The notes beneath the pieces are model-generated. The model was given only the letters and a program-made list of their open reading frames with translations. It was not told the DNA's origin and did not search any database. A stretch of DNA of 64,000 bases from Rhizopus sp. PT2906 (taxonomy: Eukaryota > Mucoromycota > Mucoromycetes > Mucorales > Rhizopodaceae), in contig JAMYHX010000144.1 in NCBI GenBank assembly GCA_025529335.1, positions 1 through 64,000 of the forward strand, in the 5' to 3' direction. A program made the translations under genes and the position numbers. Position 1 is the first letter of the stretch. Every line of letters begins with the position of its first letter. Shown here in pieces: positions 1-12,311 of the stretch.

Positions 1-592
1 GAAAATCATTCTTTCGGGTTTTTTCTACACGTCACACACGAAATTGTATTCAGTGATTGGTGTATGTGTGTAATGCTTAAGTGAGAGAGTCAGAGAAAAA
101 GATAGACAAGTGTTCTCGAATCAAGTCATTTAAAGAACGTGTTGGTTGCCTCTTTTTCACTTTTAGACACATTTCTTCCCTCTTCTTCTTCTTCTTCTCT
201 TTTCTCCGCCTTCTTCATCATCAGTCTATTCATTGTTTATCTGTACACAGTGCATATAAAACAGTCCTATTTTTTTTTTATTCAAGTATATTGAAGAAAT
301 TCACATGCATAATCATGATTGAATTGCATAAACTAACCTCATCAATACTTGTTTATGCTTCTTGTTCTTTTCATCTATTCAATTCTAGTCTTTTTTTAAA
401 GAAATTTTAACTGATTTGACATCAAAATGATTGAAGAAACGAATAAAGATAAATACATTTAGTAATGTGTAATAGAACTTGACCAAGTTTTCTTATTGGA
501 CGGCAAAATGGCCTTTGTTGGGGATAAATTGAGTATAAATTGCATACAGCCTGTCTTTTTTTTTTTTTTTTCCTAAATCCAGGGCAACAAAG
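1..592. other. Upstream region of TSC13, no gene seen
   Basis: AT-rich sequence with pyrimidine runs. A long T tract lies just before the TSC13 start codon at 593. Open frames here are low-complexity (rich in S, F, L) and match no family I know. It presumably holds the promoter and 5' UTR of TSC13, but I could not place a TATA box or transcription start with confidence. Confidence 0.5.
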
Positions 593-1608
593 ATGAAGGT
601 TACAATTGTTTCGCGTAATCCAAAATCAACCAACTTTCCAGTGACTTTAGAGATTCCAGGCTCTGCAAAGGAAGTGACAACATCAGTCATTTCAACTGAA
701 CTTGCGAAAAAGTTCCCTAAATACAAAGTTGAACGTCAACGATTGACAACCGAGGACAAGAAGGTGCTTGATGCCAACAAAACCCTGAGCGAACAAGGGC
801 TTGAAGATGACTGTACTATTTACTTTAAGGACCTTGGGCCTCAAATTGGCTGGCGCACCGTATTCTTGATCGAATATATAGGTCCCGTCTTGATCCACCC
901 CATCTTTTATTATCTATCCAAAACAATTTATGGAACACAAGTCGCTCACTCACCTATGCAAACAGCTTGTTATTACATGGTAATGGCTCACTTTATCAAG
1001 CGCGAATTGGAAACCGTATTTGTTCACCGTTTCTCTCATGGCACAATGCCTTTCCGTAACGTCTTTAAGAACTCTGCTCATTACTGGTTATTATCAGGCG
1101 CCAATTTGGCATTCTGGCTCTATGGACCCTGGTTTGCTAAGGGTAAGGCAGCTAGTGTTCGCAATGACGTTTGGCTTTATGGATCCGTGGCTGTTTGGGC
1201 TGTAAGTTTTTCTTATTGGGTTGTGTACATGATACTTATTTTTTATGTAGTGGGCAGAAATCTCCAACTTCTTTACACACATGACTCTTCGTAACTTGCG
1301 TCCTCCTGGAACGCGCGTTCGTGCTATTCCTTATGGTTATGGGTTCGATTTAGTCTCTTGTCCTAATTACTTTTTTGAATTCATTGCTTGGTCAGCGGTT
1401 TGCTTCCTTAGTACAAGCTGGAGTGGTAAGGATATATAATGAATACATCATTCCCTCTCTTGCTCACTGTTTTGTATTAGCTTTTCTCTTTAATGTAGTT
1501 GCTACTGGTCAAATGTATGTTTGGGCCGTCAAGAAGCACAAGAATTACAGAAAAGAGTTTAAGGAATATCCTCGTAACAGAACAGCCATGTTCCCTTTTA
1601 TTGCATAG
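593..1608 (+). CDS. TSC13: Very-long-chain trans-2,3-enoyl-CoA reductase (TSC13/TECR)
   Basis: This enzyme catalyses the last, NADPH-dependent reduction in the ER cycle that elongates very-long-chain fatty acids used for sphingolipids. The model has three exons: 593-1201, 1251-1425 and 1481-1608, with two short GT-AG introns, giving about 303 residues (human TECR is 308). Residues 1-80 form the ubiquitin-like N-terminal region typical of TECR. Membrane segments follow, with the conserved block KRELETVFVHRFSHGTMP. The C-terminal steroid-5-alpha-reductase-like part shows the family signatures CPNYFFE and VWAVKKHKNYRKEF before a hydrophobic end. An alternative acceptor at 1498 also keeps the frame, but 1480 gives better family length. 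The gene converges on the carnitine acetyltransferase gene, whose stop codon lies one base away. Confidence 0.93.
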
Positions 1609-1609
1609 T

Positions 1610-3954
1610 TTATTTTTGAATAAAGTGTCTTTCAGCAACATCTCCAAAATCATCAAGAACATCCTGAATCGTCTTTCTGAAGCTTGAAGAATTGGTGTCA
1701 GCGCACGAGTTCCATGAAGAGACGCTCATACGAATGCGTTCCTTGCCGATAGCATAGTTTATACCGTATCCTTCAGGAACGACAGCACCAAATCCACCCC
1801 AGGCCATATCGCCTGGTGATGTGTTGGACGTAGACAACAGCCAGTATTGAGATCCCCAATAGGAAGGATCCTGGTAGATGGCTGCATCGTCTGATGCTGC
1901 TTCTTCCGGCGTCATTTGACAGCGAAGTCCCAATAAGTGGCGGTCAACGCCATGGCCTATTATAAAAAATGAGTTGATCATTTTCTACATGTTTTTTTTA
2001 TAAATGGTTACCGTTGCTAGCAGCCTTCATGTACTCTAAATGTCCAGTAACAGCCTTTTGGAATAGATCCAACTTTTCAGATAACTAAATCACGCGTATG
2101 TTAGATACATAAAGCATTTACTTTAACCTTTTTTTTTTTACCTTCACGTCCTTATCGTCCCAAGCCTTAGTGAATGCCACTGTTTCTACAGAACAGCTTC
2201 GAACGGTCTCGGTACGACCGGTCAGGAACTTTCTGGTTGATGCAGACTCGTAGGTAGGACAAGGCTTACCGTAGTGTCTGTAGTAAGCGAGCTGATATGC
2301 CATCTGAAGCCATGCATCAGGACTGACCTTGGCTGCCTTCATGAAATTTGAGCCATAGTTATGGTAGTGAAGCAGGACGCTATCCAAATCCTGAATAAGT
2401 TTAGAAGCATTATCTTCGGCTGTACGAATAGCATCCTGAACACTGCTCGATAGCTCCCATGTCAATAATTTAGGTTGGGCCAATCCAGGCACAGGAGCAG
2501 CACTGTTTTGGATAGGCTCACTACAAAATATATATATATATATATAAATATCAAGAATTCATCGCCTGCTTCTGTTCCTTACCGAGCCAGTACATCATCG
2601 ACAATACGAGAAGGAATAACTGCATCAGCAGGTGAGTGCTTAAAGAAAGTAAGTATTAGAAAGATTGTAGAAAGATAATAAAAACTTTAGTACCTCGCCA
2701 TTAATACCAGCACGTCCGTTATTTTCTACAATAAATTGTAAAGCTTTATCAAACCATCTATTTCTTCCGTTTCTTCCGTGAAAGATGTTGCGATGAGATA
2801 AATCAAGATCCAAGGGTGAGCTGTAATCATCCAAACAGAACACAAACAAGGAGTCATCGATATTTTTAAGTGATTTGGCATTGGTGGTCTGTTTTTCCAT
2901 CTGCTCACGAATCTAAAAAGAAGAGAGTTAATATGTTTCTTTGCCATAGAACACGACTTACAGGTCCCCAAGTGTCTCTGTGCTCTGTAGTCAATAGACC
3001 AACAGCAGCCTGACGTTGTTCAACAGGTGTCTGTTCTACTTGTTGCACGACTTGACGTAATTGTCTGCCCAGAAAAAAAAAAGAGGTAGTTAGTTCTGAT
3101 ACGTACTTTATATAGATCACAACTTTACTGTTCAATTTGTTTCACAGGAACAGTTTCTCCATTAGGACCAATGACATCTACAGAGAATATTTGATCCTTG
3201 TAGATAACATTGATATGTTTGGCTAAACATGGCCATTGAGTGATCACTTTATCACAACCAGAGGCTGCAATACGACTTGTTCCAAACATGCTCTTTAGCT
3301 GATGCATACAGAATGGACCAGATCTTGATACATCTGGAGGTATCTGCTCGCTATATGTAATTTAATTATTGCCTTTTTAATGTTCACTTGTACTTACTTA
3401 TTGACACGGTTAGAATAATCGACCAATCCAGCAATCATACTAGCCGATCTATCGAATTGAAAATCAGTCACTTGTCCATCAGGAGCTCCCTTTCCAAGCC
3501 CTGTATCAGGATCCTTGAACTGATTCCACCAGTTGACATTGATGAGAGTTGGAATACGGTATTCGAGATAAGCTTTCTTGAGCCAAAGACGATCAAGCCA
3601 GTTGACGCCCAACTTTGCCTCCTGTTCGTCAAGTTGATACAGTCGAGATTGTAATTTTTCTGCGAGACCTCCGGGTTGAAAGAAACGATCGATCTTTGTT
3701 GATACGGATTCATAGTCCGTCGTAGTCAAGAGAGGTAATAAAGTACGCTTGTAGCGAGCGGATGTCAGTTGAAGGTCGGGGATAGGAAGTCTTGGTAACT
3801 TTGACTGGTTTGAAAATGTGCGTGGTTGTTGTTCTGTGGCAATAGTAGAGTAACCAGCGCGTGTGAATTTACTGATGCTTTCAGATAATCATGCTTTAGC
3901 TTTCTGCTGTTGTTGTTTTTTATTATATTTATCTTACCCAAAACGACTCAACAT
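1610..3954 (-). CDS. Carnitine O-acetyltransferase, mitochondrial/peroxisomal type
   Basis: This enzyme transfers acetyl groups between CoA and carnitine, which lets acetyl units move between peroxisome, cytosol and mitochondrion. It is a multi-exon gene on the minus strand. Exon 1 (3954-3938) is only 17 nt and, joined to the exon starting at 3877, gives an N-terminus rich in R, S and T with no acidic residue in the first 20, consistent with a mitochondrial presequence. Family hallmarks in order: WWNQFKDPDTG, SRSGPFCMHQLKSMFGTSR, the region RNGRNRWFDKALQFIVENNG, the catalytic His in GEHSPADA (its codon opens the exon at 2638), CPTYESASTRKF, and near the end WGGFGAVVPEGYGINYAI followed by SSWNSC. 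The C-terminus is FIQK, not a canonical PTS1. Dual targeting through alternative starts, known for yeast CAT2, cannot be judged here. Confident on family, moderate on each exon boundary. Confidence 0.92.
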
Positions 3955-4132
3955 GTATTGTCTCGTCAGCATTTTTCTTGTTTGAAAAGTAACGAGCTCA
4001 AGTGAAGATATAAGAAAAAAGCCGAAAGAGAGAGAGAGAAAGGGGGAGTGGAGAAATAAAGTGTGGAGAAAGACATGTGATTTTATGTAACAGGATTAAA
4101 AAAAAAAGCGTGTCACGGAATTATTTCTATGT

Positions 4133-5413
4133 TTAATAAGGTGGATACATGTTAGGTCTATTATTAGGTGGCATCGGTCTCATGGATTGTCCTGGAGGAT
4201 AAGGTCTCGCTTGAGGCATTGGACTTGGTTGATAAGGACCAGGTGGCCTAGGTGGATAAGGTGAACCTGAACAAAAAGAGTCAACAAAGACTAATCACAA
4301 ACAAAGATATATATATATATATGGTTTACCTTGTATCGGTCTAGGAATTGGTGATGCTGCTGGATGATAAGGAGATGACAGCAACGGCTGTGAAGGTGGC
4401 ATGATTTGTGATGAGGTTGAAGGTCTTGGTTGAGGATAAGGTGGATGCTGATTAGGTAATGGCATTGAGTGTGGAGGATATGGTGGTACTGAATGCTGTG
4501 GAGGCGCCGAATGGGGAGGAAGTGGCGTTGAATGGTAATGAGACATATGCGGTGGTGGTGGGCGAGGTGGCATAGGCGTGGATGGGTGTGGAGGTGCAGA
4601 ATAAGGAGCATGTGCTACTGGATGTGGAGGCGGTGGCCGTTGATGAGGCGGAGGACGCTGATGAGATGGTGCATAATGTCCATGAGATTGTTGTTGCTGT
4701 TGTTGTTGAGGCAATGGTGGAAGTGGACGTGGACGATATCCATTAGATCCTGGGGGATATTGATATCTCACAGGTTGTTGTGGTCTTGCCATGGATTGTT
4801 GCTAAATTAAGAAAGATAAGCTGTCAAGCTTTGATATGATCACTTTATCTTACAATGGGATAAAATGTCAATTCCAAGTATATTTCTCCTCCATGTTTGC
4901 CTTGATATTTTACTGGGAAATACCCATCATGCTCCCTTTCTCTCAATACCTTTGTCAGATCAACAACTCCTTCTCCCATCAAATTCCTTGCATTCGCTTC
5001 CTTATCGAATATTTGAACATGTAGTCGATGCTGACCTTGTCTTATAGGAATATTAACCTAACTTGGAGATCAAAGGCCAAGCTTTTTTTATTGAATGTGT
5101 TGTATTACCTGATCATCCCATATAGGGTATGAACCTCCTCCATAGTCTGTCTTTGTCCTTTTTACTACTTCATTCACTCTGAATATACAGAATGGATCTT
5201 GTTTACTAGCTGCCTTTTTGATATTATGTTTATAAAGAGTAGCACATATCTTATCAACTTACATACCTGGTGCTGTAAGTTTTCCTATAAAGAATATAAA
5301 AGTATACAATCAGACTCTCTCTCTTTCTTTCCTTTTCTTTGTTATATTGTATTTACTGCTTTCAGAGCAACGACGACCAGTTCACCCAAAAGTGATTGTG
5401 ATTGTTGCATCAT
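4133..5413 (-). CDS. C2-domain protein with long Pro/His/Gln-rich tail (Inn1/Fic1-like)
   Basis: The model has about six exons and starts at the tandem ATG at 5413. The N-terminal part reads as a C2 domain: GELVVVALKAENL, then SKQDPFCIFRV, YGGGSYPIWDDQ, LHVQIFDKEA and GEGVVDLTKVL, ending in GEIYLELTFYP. This matches fungal ingression proteins (Inn1 in budding yeast, Fic1 in fission yeast). The rest (4133-4810) is a low-complexity tail of about 210 residues made of P, H, Q and Y, with many PPxP-type SH3 ligands and a run of seven Q. In yeast the C2 domain works at the division furrow and the proline tail binds SH3 proteins such as Hof1/Cyk3. A similar role in septation is inference. The last intron contains an (AT)n run at about 4308-4321. 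Boundaries of the tiny second exon (near 5270-5290) are uncertain. Confidence 0.75.
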
Positions 5414-5662
5414 GTGGGAGTTTTTGTGAATGAAAAGAAAAATTTGAGTATACACACCTTGCGAATTTTATTTGAAACTCCCTTTAGTAACCCTTTTCAT
5501 ACAATAGTACAACTGAATGCTTGACAAGTAGATATATAAAGGGTTTATTGATGTTATAAAGAAGGTATGAAAGTGGGGGTTCAATGGAGATAAACATGAA
5601 TGAGAATGAAGGGAGAATTGTCAATTTGTTTTCTTGATTTTATTAAACAAAGCGCAAGACAC

Positions 5663-6291
5663 TTAGTCTTTCTTTTCTTCGTCTTTCTTTTCCTCTGCTT
5701 TCAATGAAGCATTGTGAGTTTGAGCCTTTTCAAATTCTTCTTTGAAAGCATTGGCATTATCAGAGTTAGCAAAACGAATAGCTAAAGTCTCAGCAGTGGG
5801 TGTGCCTTCAGAAACATCAGCAGACACCTTCCAAACCCAAGAACGGTCAGATCCAACATTAGGCTGAAGTTTCATATAAGTTTCAATATAGTGGTTGGCG
5901 CAAACTTTGAGTGTTTTATCACGACGCATGACGAGACGAATCTTTTTGTTTTCTTTGTGCTTCAAAAATCGAACATCACCAGTACCACGTTCCTTCCATT
6001 CGCCAGCACCGGCATCAAAACGGAATAATTTAGCACGCCTAGTAATATTGAGTACATTATAAATAATTATATGCATGTATATTTTCATACATTTTAAAGA
6101 GAACTTCTTCATCTTCTTCATTAGTCTTTGTTTCAACTTGGTCTAATTTGATGACTGGTTCAAAGTGAACATCAGGTTCTTCTTCAACCTCTTGCTAATT
6201 GACAACATGTGACATTTTAGTAAAGTCATTAGCTTCATCTTTTTTTTCAGTTTACTTGTTCAACGGGCTTTTTTTCTTCAGTGTCAGACAT
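5663..6291 (-). CDS. YRB1: Ran-binding protein 1 (RanBP1/Yrb1)
   Basis: RanBP1 binds RanGTP and stimulates RanGAP-driven GTP hydrolysis, recycling nuclear transport complexes in the cytosol. Three exons: a short first exon from 6291 (MSDTEEKKPVEQ), an acidic second exon (QEVEEEPDVHFEPVIKLDQV) and a third coding most of the domain. The Ran-binding domain is clear: EVLFKMRAKLFRFD, EWKERGTGDVRFLKH, IRLVMRRDKTLKVCANH, then RSWVWKVSADVSEG and LAIRFANSDNANAFKEEF. The protein ends in a charged tail rich in K and E, as usual. Length of about 190-200 residues fits the family. A GATG/GGAT microsatellite sits just upstream, around 6310-6330. Confidence 0.95.
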
Positions 6292-6491
6292 TTTGCTATA
6301 TAAGAAAAATAATGGATGGATGGATGGATTGATATCCAATTTTATGGTTTGTTTCCTTTGGGTCAGATGACGTTGCCCTGAATCCACTGCTCATATGACC
6401 GGACATACACGGAGGCACCCAGAAAAATATCGGTGATTGAAATGAAATGCGCAGCAATAGATAGAATAAGCACACACAATGATAGATTTAT

Positions 6492-7190
6492 TTAAATGTT
6501 TGATTTTTTTTTAGACAACGTGTCAGCTATAGTTCCCGGAAAGGTCTCTTTTGCCTCTTTGCGTGCTTGAAAGGTGAGAAACCATTGTCTTAAGTTGGGT
6601 GAACAAGCTATAAAGTCAGCTCCTTCACGTATCGCGTACATGTCTGCCATCACTGGAAAAAACAAAAAGTCTGCCCAAGTGAGCTGTTCACCACACAAGA
6701 ACTTTTGTCCATCACAAGGTACGAGCTTGTCTACACCCTGAATAATTGTCACTGCCTTTTTTAAGGGTTCCTTCAGCAGTTGTTTGATCTCTTCTTCGGT
6801 TTTGCCTTGTAGTTCATACATATCACGACGCTTGGAAATGCCAAAGAGAACATGATGAAACACGTAGTCGTTCAAGATACTGATCATCTGGGTCATTTTT
6901 ATCCTTGTGTCCAGATCTTTAGGTGTCAGCTTATCTGAAATTACAGCATCGATATATTCACGGATGGCTAGTGTTTCAAAGATTGCCTTGTCTTTATGTA
7001 AGAAGGAAGGTATTCTACCAAATGGGTTATGCTTGTATGCCAATGGACTGTGTGGGTCAGCTTGTTCAAATTGGAAAGACACGCCCAGATGGATTAGAGC
7101 CATTCTGATGGAACGTGTATAGGTTGAGAAGTGATTACCAATAACCGTGGGAGACTGCATGTCGTGTGTGTGTGGAAGAAACAGGCTCAC
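6492..7190 (-). CDS. Glutathione S-transferase family protein
   Basis: Single-exon gene of 232 residues. An N-terminal thioredoxin-like half (about residues 12-90) has the GST pattern: a short beta strand, then RSIRMALIHLGVSF, NPFGRIPSF (the segment that carries the cis-proline) and AIFETLAIREYI. The second, all-helical half includes DGQKFLCGEQLTWADFLFFP, the N-capping box region of GSTs. It probably conjugates glutathione to electrophiles or acts as a peroxidase; the substrate cannot be read. The start could also be Met11 (7160), which would trim a short unconserved leader. The last residues (KKKSNI) carry no clear targeting signal. Confidence 0.88.
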   Translation of the reverse strand: MSLFLPHTHDMQSPTVIGNHFSTYTRSIRMALIHLGVSFQFEQADPHSPLAYKHNPFGRIPSFLHKDKAIFETLAIREYIDAVISDKLTPKDLDTRIKMTQMISILNDYVFHHVLFGISKRRDMYELQGKTEEEIKQLLKEPLKKAVTIIQGVDKLVPCDGQKFLCGEQLTWADFLFFPVMADMYAIREGADFIACSPNLRQWFLTFQARKEAKETFPGTIADTLSKKKSNI

Positions 7191-7311
7191 AATTTATAGT
7201 CGCTCTCGTTCTCTCACACAGTCCTAATAACAGCTGAGTAAGAAGTCTAGAATGTGACACCCAAGGGAGCTAATTATATTTTCCGTGGATGTGGGGTATT
7301 GTTTATTGAAT

Positions 7312-10300
7312 TTATATGGTACAATATTTCATCATTAGTATTTCTGCTAAAGCTGGTGAACCGTTTATAACGTAGATAAGATGAAGGTTGTATGCTGCTT
7401 CATGTTTAAGATCAGTTTCATCATACTCTTCATCCTCATCCTCATCCTTATCCATATCATCTACTGGCCATTTATATACATCCTCTATAGGCTTTTCTTT
7501 TTCAATATGTGCTTTTGCTTTAGAAGGCAAACATAACACTCGTTCATAGTGAGGAACGGCCAAATGTGTCAAACCAATGAGATGAAAGGCAACTGCCATA
7601 TTATATTCACTTTCTTGACATCGACCCATAATCTTCATATATTCCTGCATAAATAACATACCCTATATAGGATATGTAAATGAATGTGTCTTTATAGGTT
7701 ATACCTCATACCTGCAAAATCAGTAAATGTCTATTATCACATCTACGCTGAGTAGATGCTTGAAGAAACGACATTCCCAAACACAGTGTGTTGACAGGGT
7801 CTCGAGGAGCAACCGCATACGCCCTCATGTAAAATACTATACATTACCATTTAGTATAATATTTGTCAACAGGGAAAAGCTAGTACTTACAAGTTGCCGC
7901 AAGATGGTTTCTTGATATACCCATCAAATGAGCAAATAGTGTCAAGATAATTGGGTTTGGGCGAGAGAGTGATTTTGCTTCGATTCGAAACAGTGATTGC
8001 ATATCCGTATTAGTAGGAACCTCATAGAAACGCATATAGTTTTGCTCATTTGCTGAAGGATCAACATTCATTGCTCTAATAGCGTCGTCCAATTCTTTGA
8101 TTTCATCCATTGGTACATTATTTGTTCCTGTTCCTTTTGAGTTTAAGACCAAGGCGTCCATGAGCCGAACAGTACGAGAGATGTATTTGAGCTGAGAATA
8201 AGATATTAAACCAGAATAACTACTACTTGCACTGTTTCCCCCCAAAAAAGCATTAATATTTCAATCCATTCTATAATCTTTGTCTTACCCATTTAAAACA
8301 GCAGTGTAAATTCTGAAAGGATCGTTTTGAAATTGATAAAAGTTACATAACCAACGAGCTCCGTCTTGCACCATAAACTCATGTTTAGTAATCATACCAC
8401 AGCCTGTAAAGAAATGTTAAAATGGTATGCGTCTTGTTGATATATCATACCTATTTGTGCTAATTTTATGGATGTTTTCATTTTAAGGTCTTGAAAGAAT
8501 ACATTTGCTTCAAAGCATCTTCTCAATAGCTCGTGTGTCTCTTCTTTTCGTTTGGATACAGCAAGCATAAACGCATACTATAAGAAGTGTTAATAATGTC
8601 CCCTTTTATATCATTTCTTTATCATCATTACCCTTAGGAACACATAACACCATTTAGTGAAAGGTATAGTACGAAAGTGGGTTGCAGCACTCATCTGCAT
8701 TTCTTCTTCGGCTTCCTTTTCATCTTGTTTATCTTCCTCATCCATTTCCTCATTATTTGCAGCATCTTCATTCTCTTTCTTCACTCGTTTTCGAAGACGC
8801 TGAGCCATGTATCGTGCATCCAATCTTGAGTGAGCATTTGGTCTCTTTTTGCCCCTTCTTATAGCATAAAATCCTTCAAATCGTTTACTCTAATAAAAAT
8901 GATTAAACAATATATTCGTACAAATATTATAGCCTTACTCTTGTCCTGCCAAAGAATGCTCGAATAGCATAAAATCCTTCCCATAGTTCCTGAGCAGCCC
9001 TCATGTAATCTCTCATCAGCGCACGATCCATACCAACTATATCAGGGCCAGCACGTTTGTCAATTTCGTCCAGTTTTTCAAACAAGGCGATAGCAGCCAC
9101 CTCTTTTTCTTGCTCTTCTCTTAGTCTTCGAGCACGTCGTATGTCCCACATTTCCTTTACCGTCCTTGCACGGCTTTCATCAAAAATGGATGCCTTTTTG
9201 GATGCATCATTTGCTTCATCCTTAGTCTCTCCTTCTTCTTGACTCTTTGAGGCTTCCTTAAGTTTACGTGCCTCTCTGTTTTTCTTCATGACTATTGAGA
9301 TTGTTAGAAACTATAATACAATGCGTACAAATACTTGCCAAATTCTAACAAGTCAAGAGCCTGCTCTTCTTTTCCTTGTTCTTCATATACTGTAGCAAGG
9401 GACACCATTACGTCCAAATTCTCTGGCTGCTCTTCCAGAACTAAGTAAATAAACAGTCAATACATTATTGAATATGATGTGATATATGTATATACCATTG
9501 ATATAGAACATAACAGCTGTATCTAATTCACCTATCTCGCGATAACAGTCTGCAGTACGGATCAACAGATCCACCTCAACTTCCTGTAAAATATGTATAA
9601 GCGAGGAGATCAGCCTCTGTTTGTTAACTTACATCTGATGCGTCAATGATTCTTTGAAACACCTTTAAAGCCAGCTCATAGTGACGCTTATCGTAATAGG
9701 CATAGGCAATATCTTGATGTAAGTCTGGATAGGTTGTAGCTGGGTATTGTAGTAAATAATCAAAGTGTTTCTATAAGCAAGAATCATAACAATTAATTGT
9801 CTCATCATTATATTATCAATTCAGACTTACGTTTGCCACTTTAATTGGCCCCAAATAAACACGGCAAACACCCATTCTCACACGTAATTCAATTGGAAAA
9901 TCTGTTCTAGCATCGTCATCTCCAAAATACTCGTCATCATCATCAGCATGATCTATCCACCATGTTTCATGCTGTCTATGCTGTATCAGTCTTAGACCAG
10001 TCTTGATTGTATCCAAACATCGAGAATAATCATTCAAAACAAGATATAATTCACTCAACATATTGATTTCAGAGTATCCCAACTTATCACTAAACTCTTC
10101 CTCTTCTTCATCATCTACCTCATCCTCTCCAGTGTTATTTTCTGTATGATACACAATAGCGTCCTCATACATTTGGATCGCCTCCTGTGTTTTTCCTTCA
10201 GCACGGTATATCTGAGCCATTTCATTAATGACTTTGAAATGATGTGGCATTATCTCCAGAATCTTTTTAAATCCTTCTATCGCTTCTGCGTTTTTTCCCG

Positions 10301-11149
10301 CTTGTTTGTACAAAAAGGACCTATCCCATAATACGTCCACATCTGATGGATCCAAGGCTAATGCTTTTGAGAAACAGTAAATGGCTTGCTTAGGAGCATC
10401 ACTTTCACTATGAACACGGTTAGAGTCACACTTTTTCTTATGTTATTTTATATATGATGCTACTTTACATTGACTTTTGTCCCAGCTCCTTCCAAAGCGA
10501 AGCATCATTACACATGTGTGCTGCAACCATACGCAGTTGAAGTGACTTGGCTGTATTTCCGAGTTCTTCATGCACCAGTCCCAGCGTATTCCAAGCGGGA
10601 TAAGCCTCAGGATGATCTGTAATAACTTCCTGTAACATGGCAATAGCATTACCATAGTCTTTGCCAATATACAATGCATTTGCTTCACCGAGCTTTCGTT
10701 TGACCTCTTCTGGCAATCGGACTTCACCGGCCGTTATCTTTTTCTTGACACCTCTCTTTAATTTTCCAATGCCTGCGTTTAGGGCCAGGTTGTTGTCGAA
10801 TTCTTCCATGTCCCTTTCTATTTCTTCTGTTCCACCTGTTTTCAACAATTCACGCTTCTTTAAAGAACTGTTCAACAGATCACTATAGCAATTGCACATT
10901 AGTTCACATTTCTGTAACGATCTATATACTGATTTACGTGATTTCGCTATCGTCAATAAGTTCATCTTCACTCATTAGTTCATCGATCAACTCATCGTCA
11001 TTATCTTCTACGTCCAGTAAGGATTCTTCCTCTACGTCTTCTTCTTCTTCTTCAGACACAATGTCTGTTTCTTGTTCAAGACTGGTCAAGAAGTTCTCAA
11101 AGGATTCCTTCTCTTCTAGATCAGTATCTAGTGCTTTTTTTGGTGGCAT
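7312..11149 (-). CDS. TFIIIC TPR subunit (tau131/Tfc4, GTF3C3-like)
   Basis: This is a large subunit of TFIIIC, the factor that recognises A and B boxes of tRNA genes and recruits TFIIIB for RNA polymerase III. The gene has roughly twelve or more short-intron exons and codes for about 1,000 residues. It opens with MPPKKALDTDLEEKESFENF and a very acidic stretch (runs of E and D, 10960-11060). Tandem TPR repeats follow, such as YPAWNTLGLVHEELGNTAKS, DVDVLWDRSFLYKQAGKNAE and HFKVINEMAQIYRAEGKTQE. The acidic break DDEEEEEFSDKLGYSEINML precedes a second TPR block. A charged linker comes next (KEMWDIRRARRLREEQEKEV), then AGPDIVGMDRALMRDYMRAA. The C-terminus (EAAYNLHLIYVINGSPALAE) is highly characteristic of this subunit. 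Exon limits were inferred from frame and splice signals; the overall call is firm. Confidence 0.9.
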
Positions 11150-11476
11150 AATTTATACAGATTTGACAAACAGTCTTTTGGCCACACTGGGACATTTTTG
11201 TTGTTTCAAAATGTAGTCACATTGAGCTGATTGTATTGATTTTAAAAATAGCATAAATATCTATTCTTTCTACTCTCTTCTGAAACTTTATTAACCAAAC
11301 TAAACATATCAAGCCAAAATCCAATAGAAAACATCCGTAACTTTTACCAAAAATGAAAACTTATAAAATACTGGGGAGTCTTCTGGATCTACTATGGCCT
11401 TTTTGCATGAAAATCTGATAGCCGCGTTCATCTTGACCTTTTCTCCAAATTTTTATATGCTGGCATTATTCCAGTG
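11150..11476. other. Spacer between TFIIIC gene and recombinase relic
   Basis: AT-rich sequence upstream of the TFIIIC start codon. I see no convincing reading frame or RNA. It should contain the TFIIIC promoter. Confidence 0.4.
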
Positions 11477-12311
11477 TTAATAGAAACCATAAACGTAATC
11501 AGTGAAGCAATATAATTGCCCTACCTTCCATCTTAAAAATTCAGCGTCTTTGACCTTAGCGTTGGATACTATAGAACCGGGACGCACACCAGTATAACAA
11601 ATTAACAATACGAAGAAGGCGAATTGTAAATGAAACGTGATAAAATTTAAATGATTTTCTTGATTTCGTTGCAGTAAGTGCTTGGTAATGATCAATGCTT
11701 CTTGTAAACCAACAATGGCTTGATCCTTTTCCTTCGCGTCCTAATTGATCAATTTACGATAATTGATATATATAGTTTTGAAGGCTGCACATTTCCTTGT
11801 CAGATAGCTTTAAGGATTCATCTTTTCTATTGGCCAATACACAGAGAGTTGGTATGATGTGCATAAAATATTAATTTGAAGTTATATATATATACTTACA
11901 AGAACATTTATAGAATCCATCTCTCGAACCATAGTTCCCAGCTGCAAAACTTTCTCAACTCTTCCTATGCCAAATATCGATCTGAAGTAACGTAATCATA
12001 CACCATTTCTAATAAAACGGTCATTGAATAAATGAAGACGTTTGTTGAAGAATTTACGATAGTTGTAACCCTCCTTGGGCCACGCCATGATAGGATTTAG
12101 TTTGTTATCTTCGTTATATACATCAATAAATTCTTGGTAATGTTTTTTCCATCTCCTTATAATGAAAAACCTTGCGAGGAGCCATCAAACCGGTAGCTGA
12201 TGAGGTAGTGTTAATGGCTTCTCGAAGGTTTGCTTGTTTCTCCTTCAGCAGTTTAAACCTCTCTCGCGATGGGATAAATTTCATAAGACTAGGCTCAATA
12301 GGTATCGACAT
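11477..12311 (-). pseudogene. Decayed DUF3435 / tyrosine-recombinase-like gene
   Basis: Minus-strand remnants of one gene are spread over several frames. The first part begins with MSIPIEPSLMKF at 12311 and loses its frame near 12150, where a +1 shift continues as RWKKHYQEFIDVYNED and then AWPKEGYNYRKFFNKRLHLF. Further on, QLAFFVLLICYTGVRPGSIV-like sequence (read here as HLQFAFFVLLICYTGVRPGS) matches the signature of fungal DUF3435 proteins. Their Arg in the TG(V/A)RPG motif corresponds to the first catalytic Arg of tyrosine recombinases. Only this segment is diagnostic. The C-terminal catalytic Arg and Tyr region is not visible downstream, so the copy is truncated. DUF3435 proteins are related to fungal Starship captains and Crypton recombinases; which type this was cannot be decided here. 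Confidence 0.55.

Noticed and set aside
81..410. 109-residue open frame at the left edge
   Set aside because: Low-complexity S/F/L composition from CT-rich DNA; no domain and no splice or promoter context.
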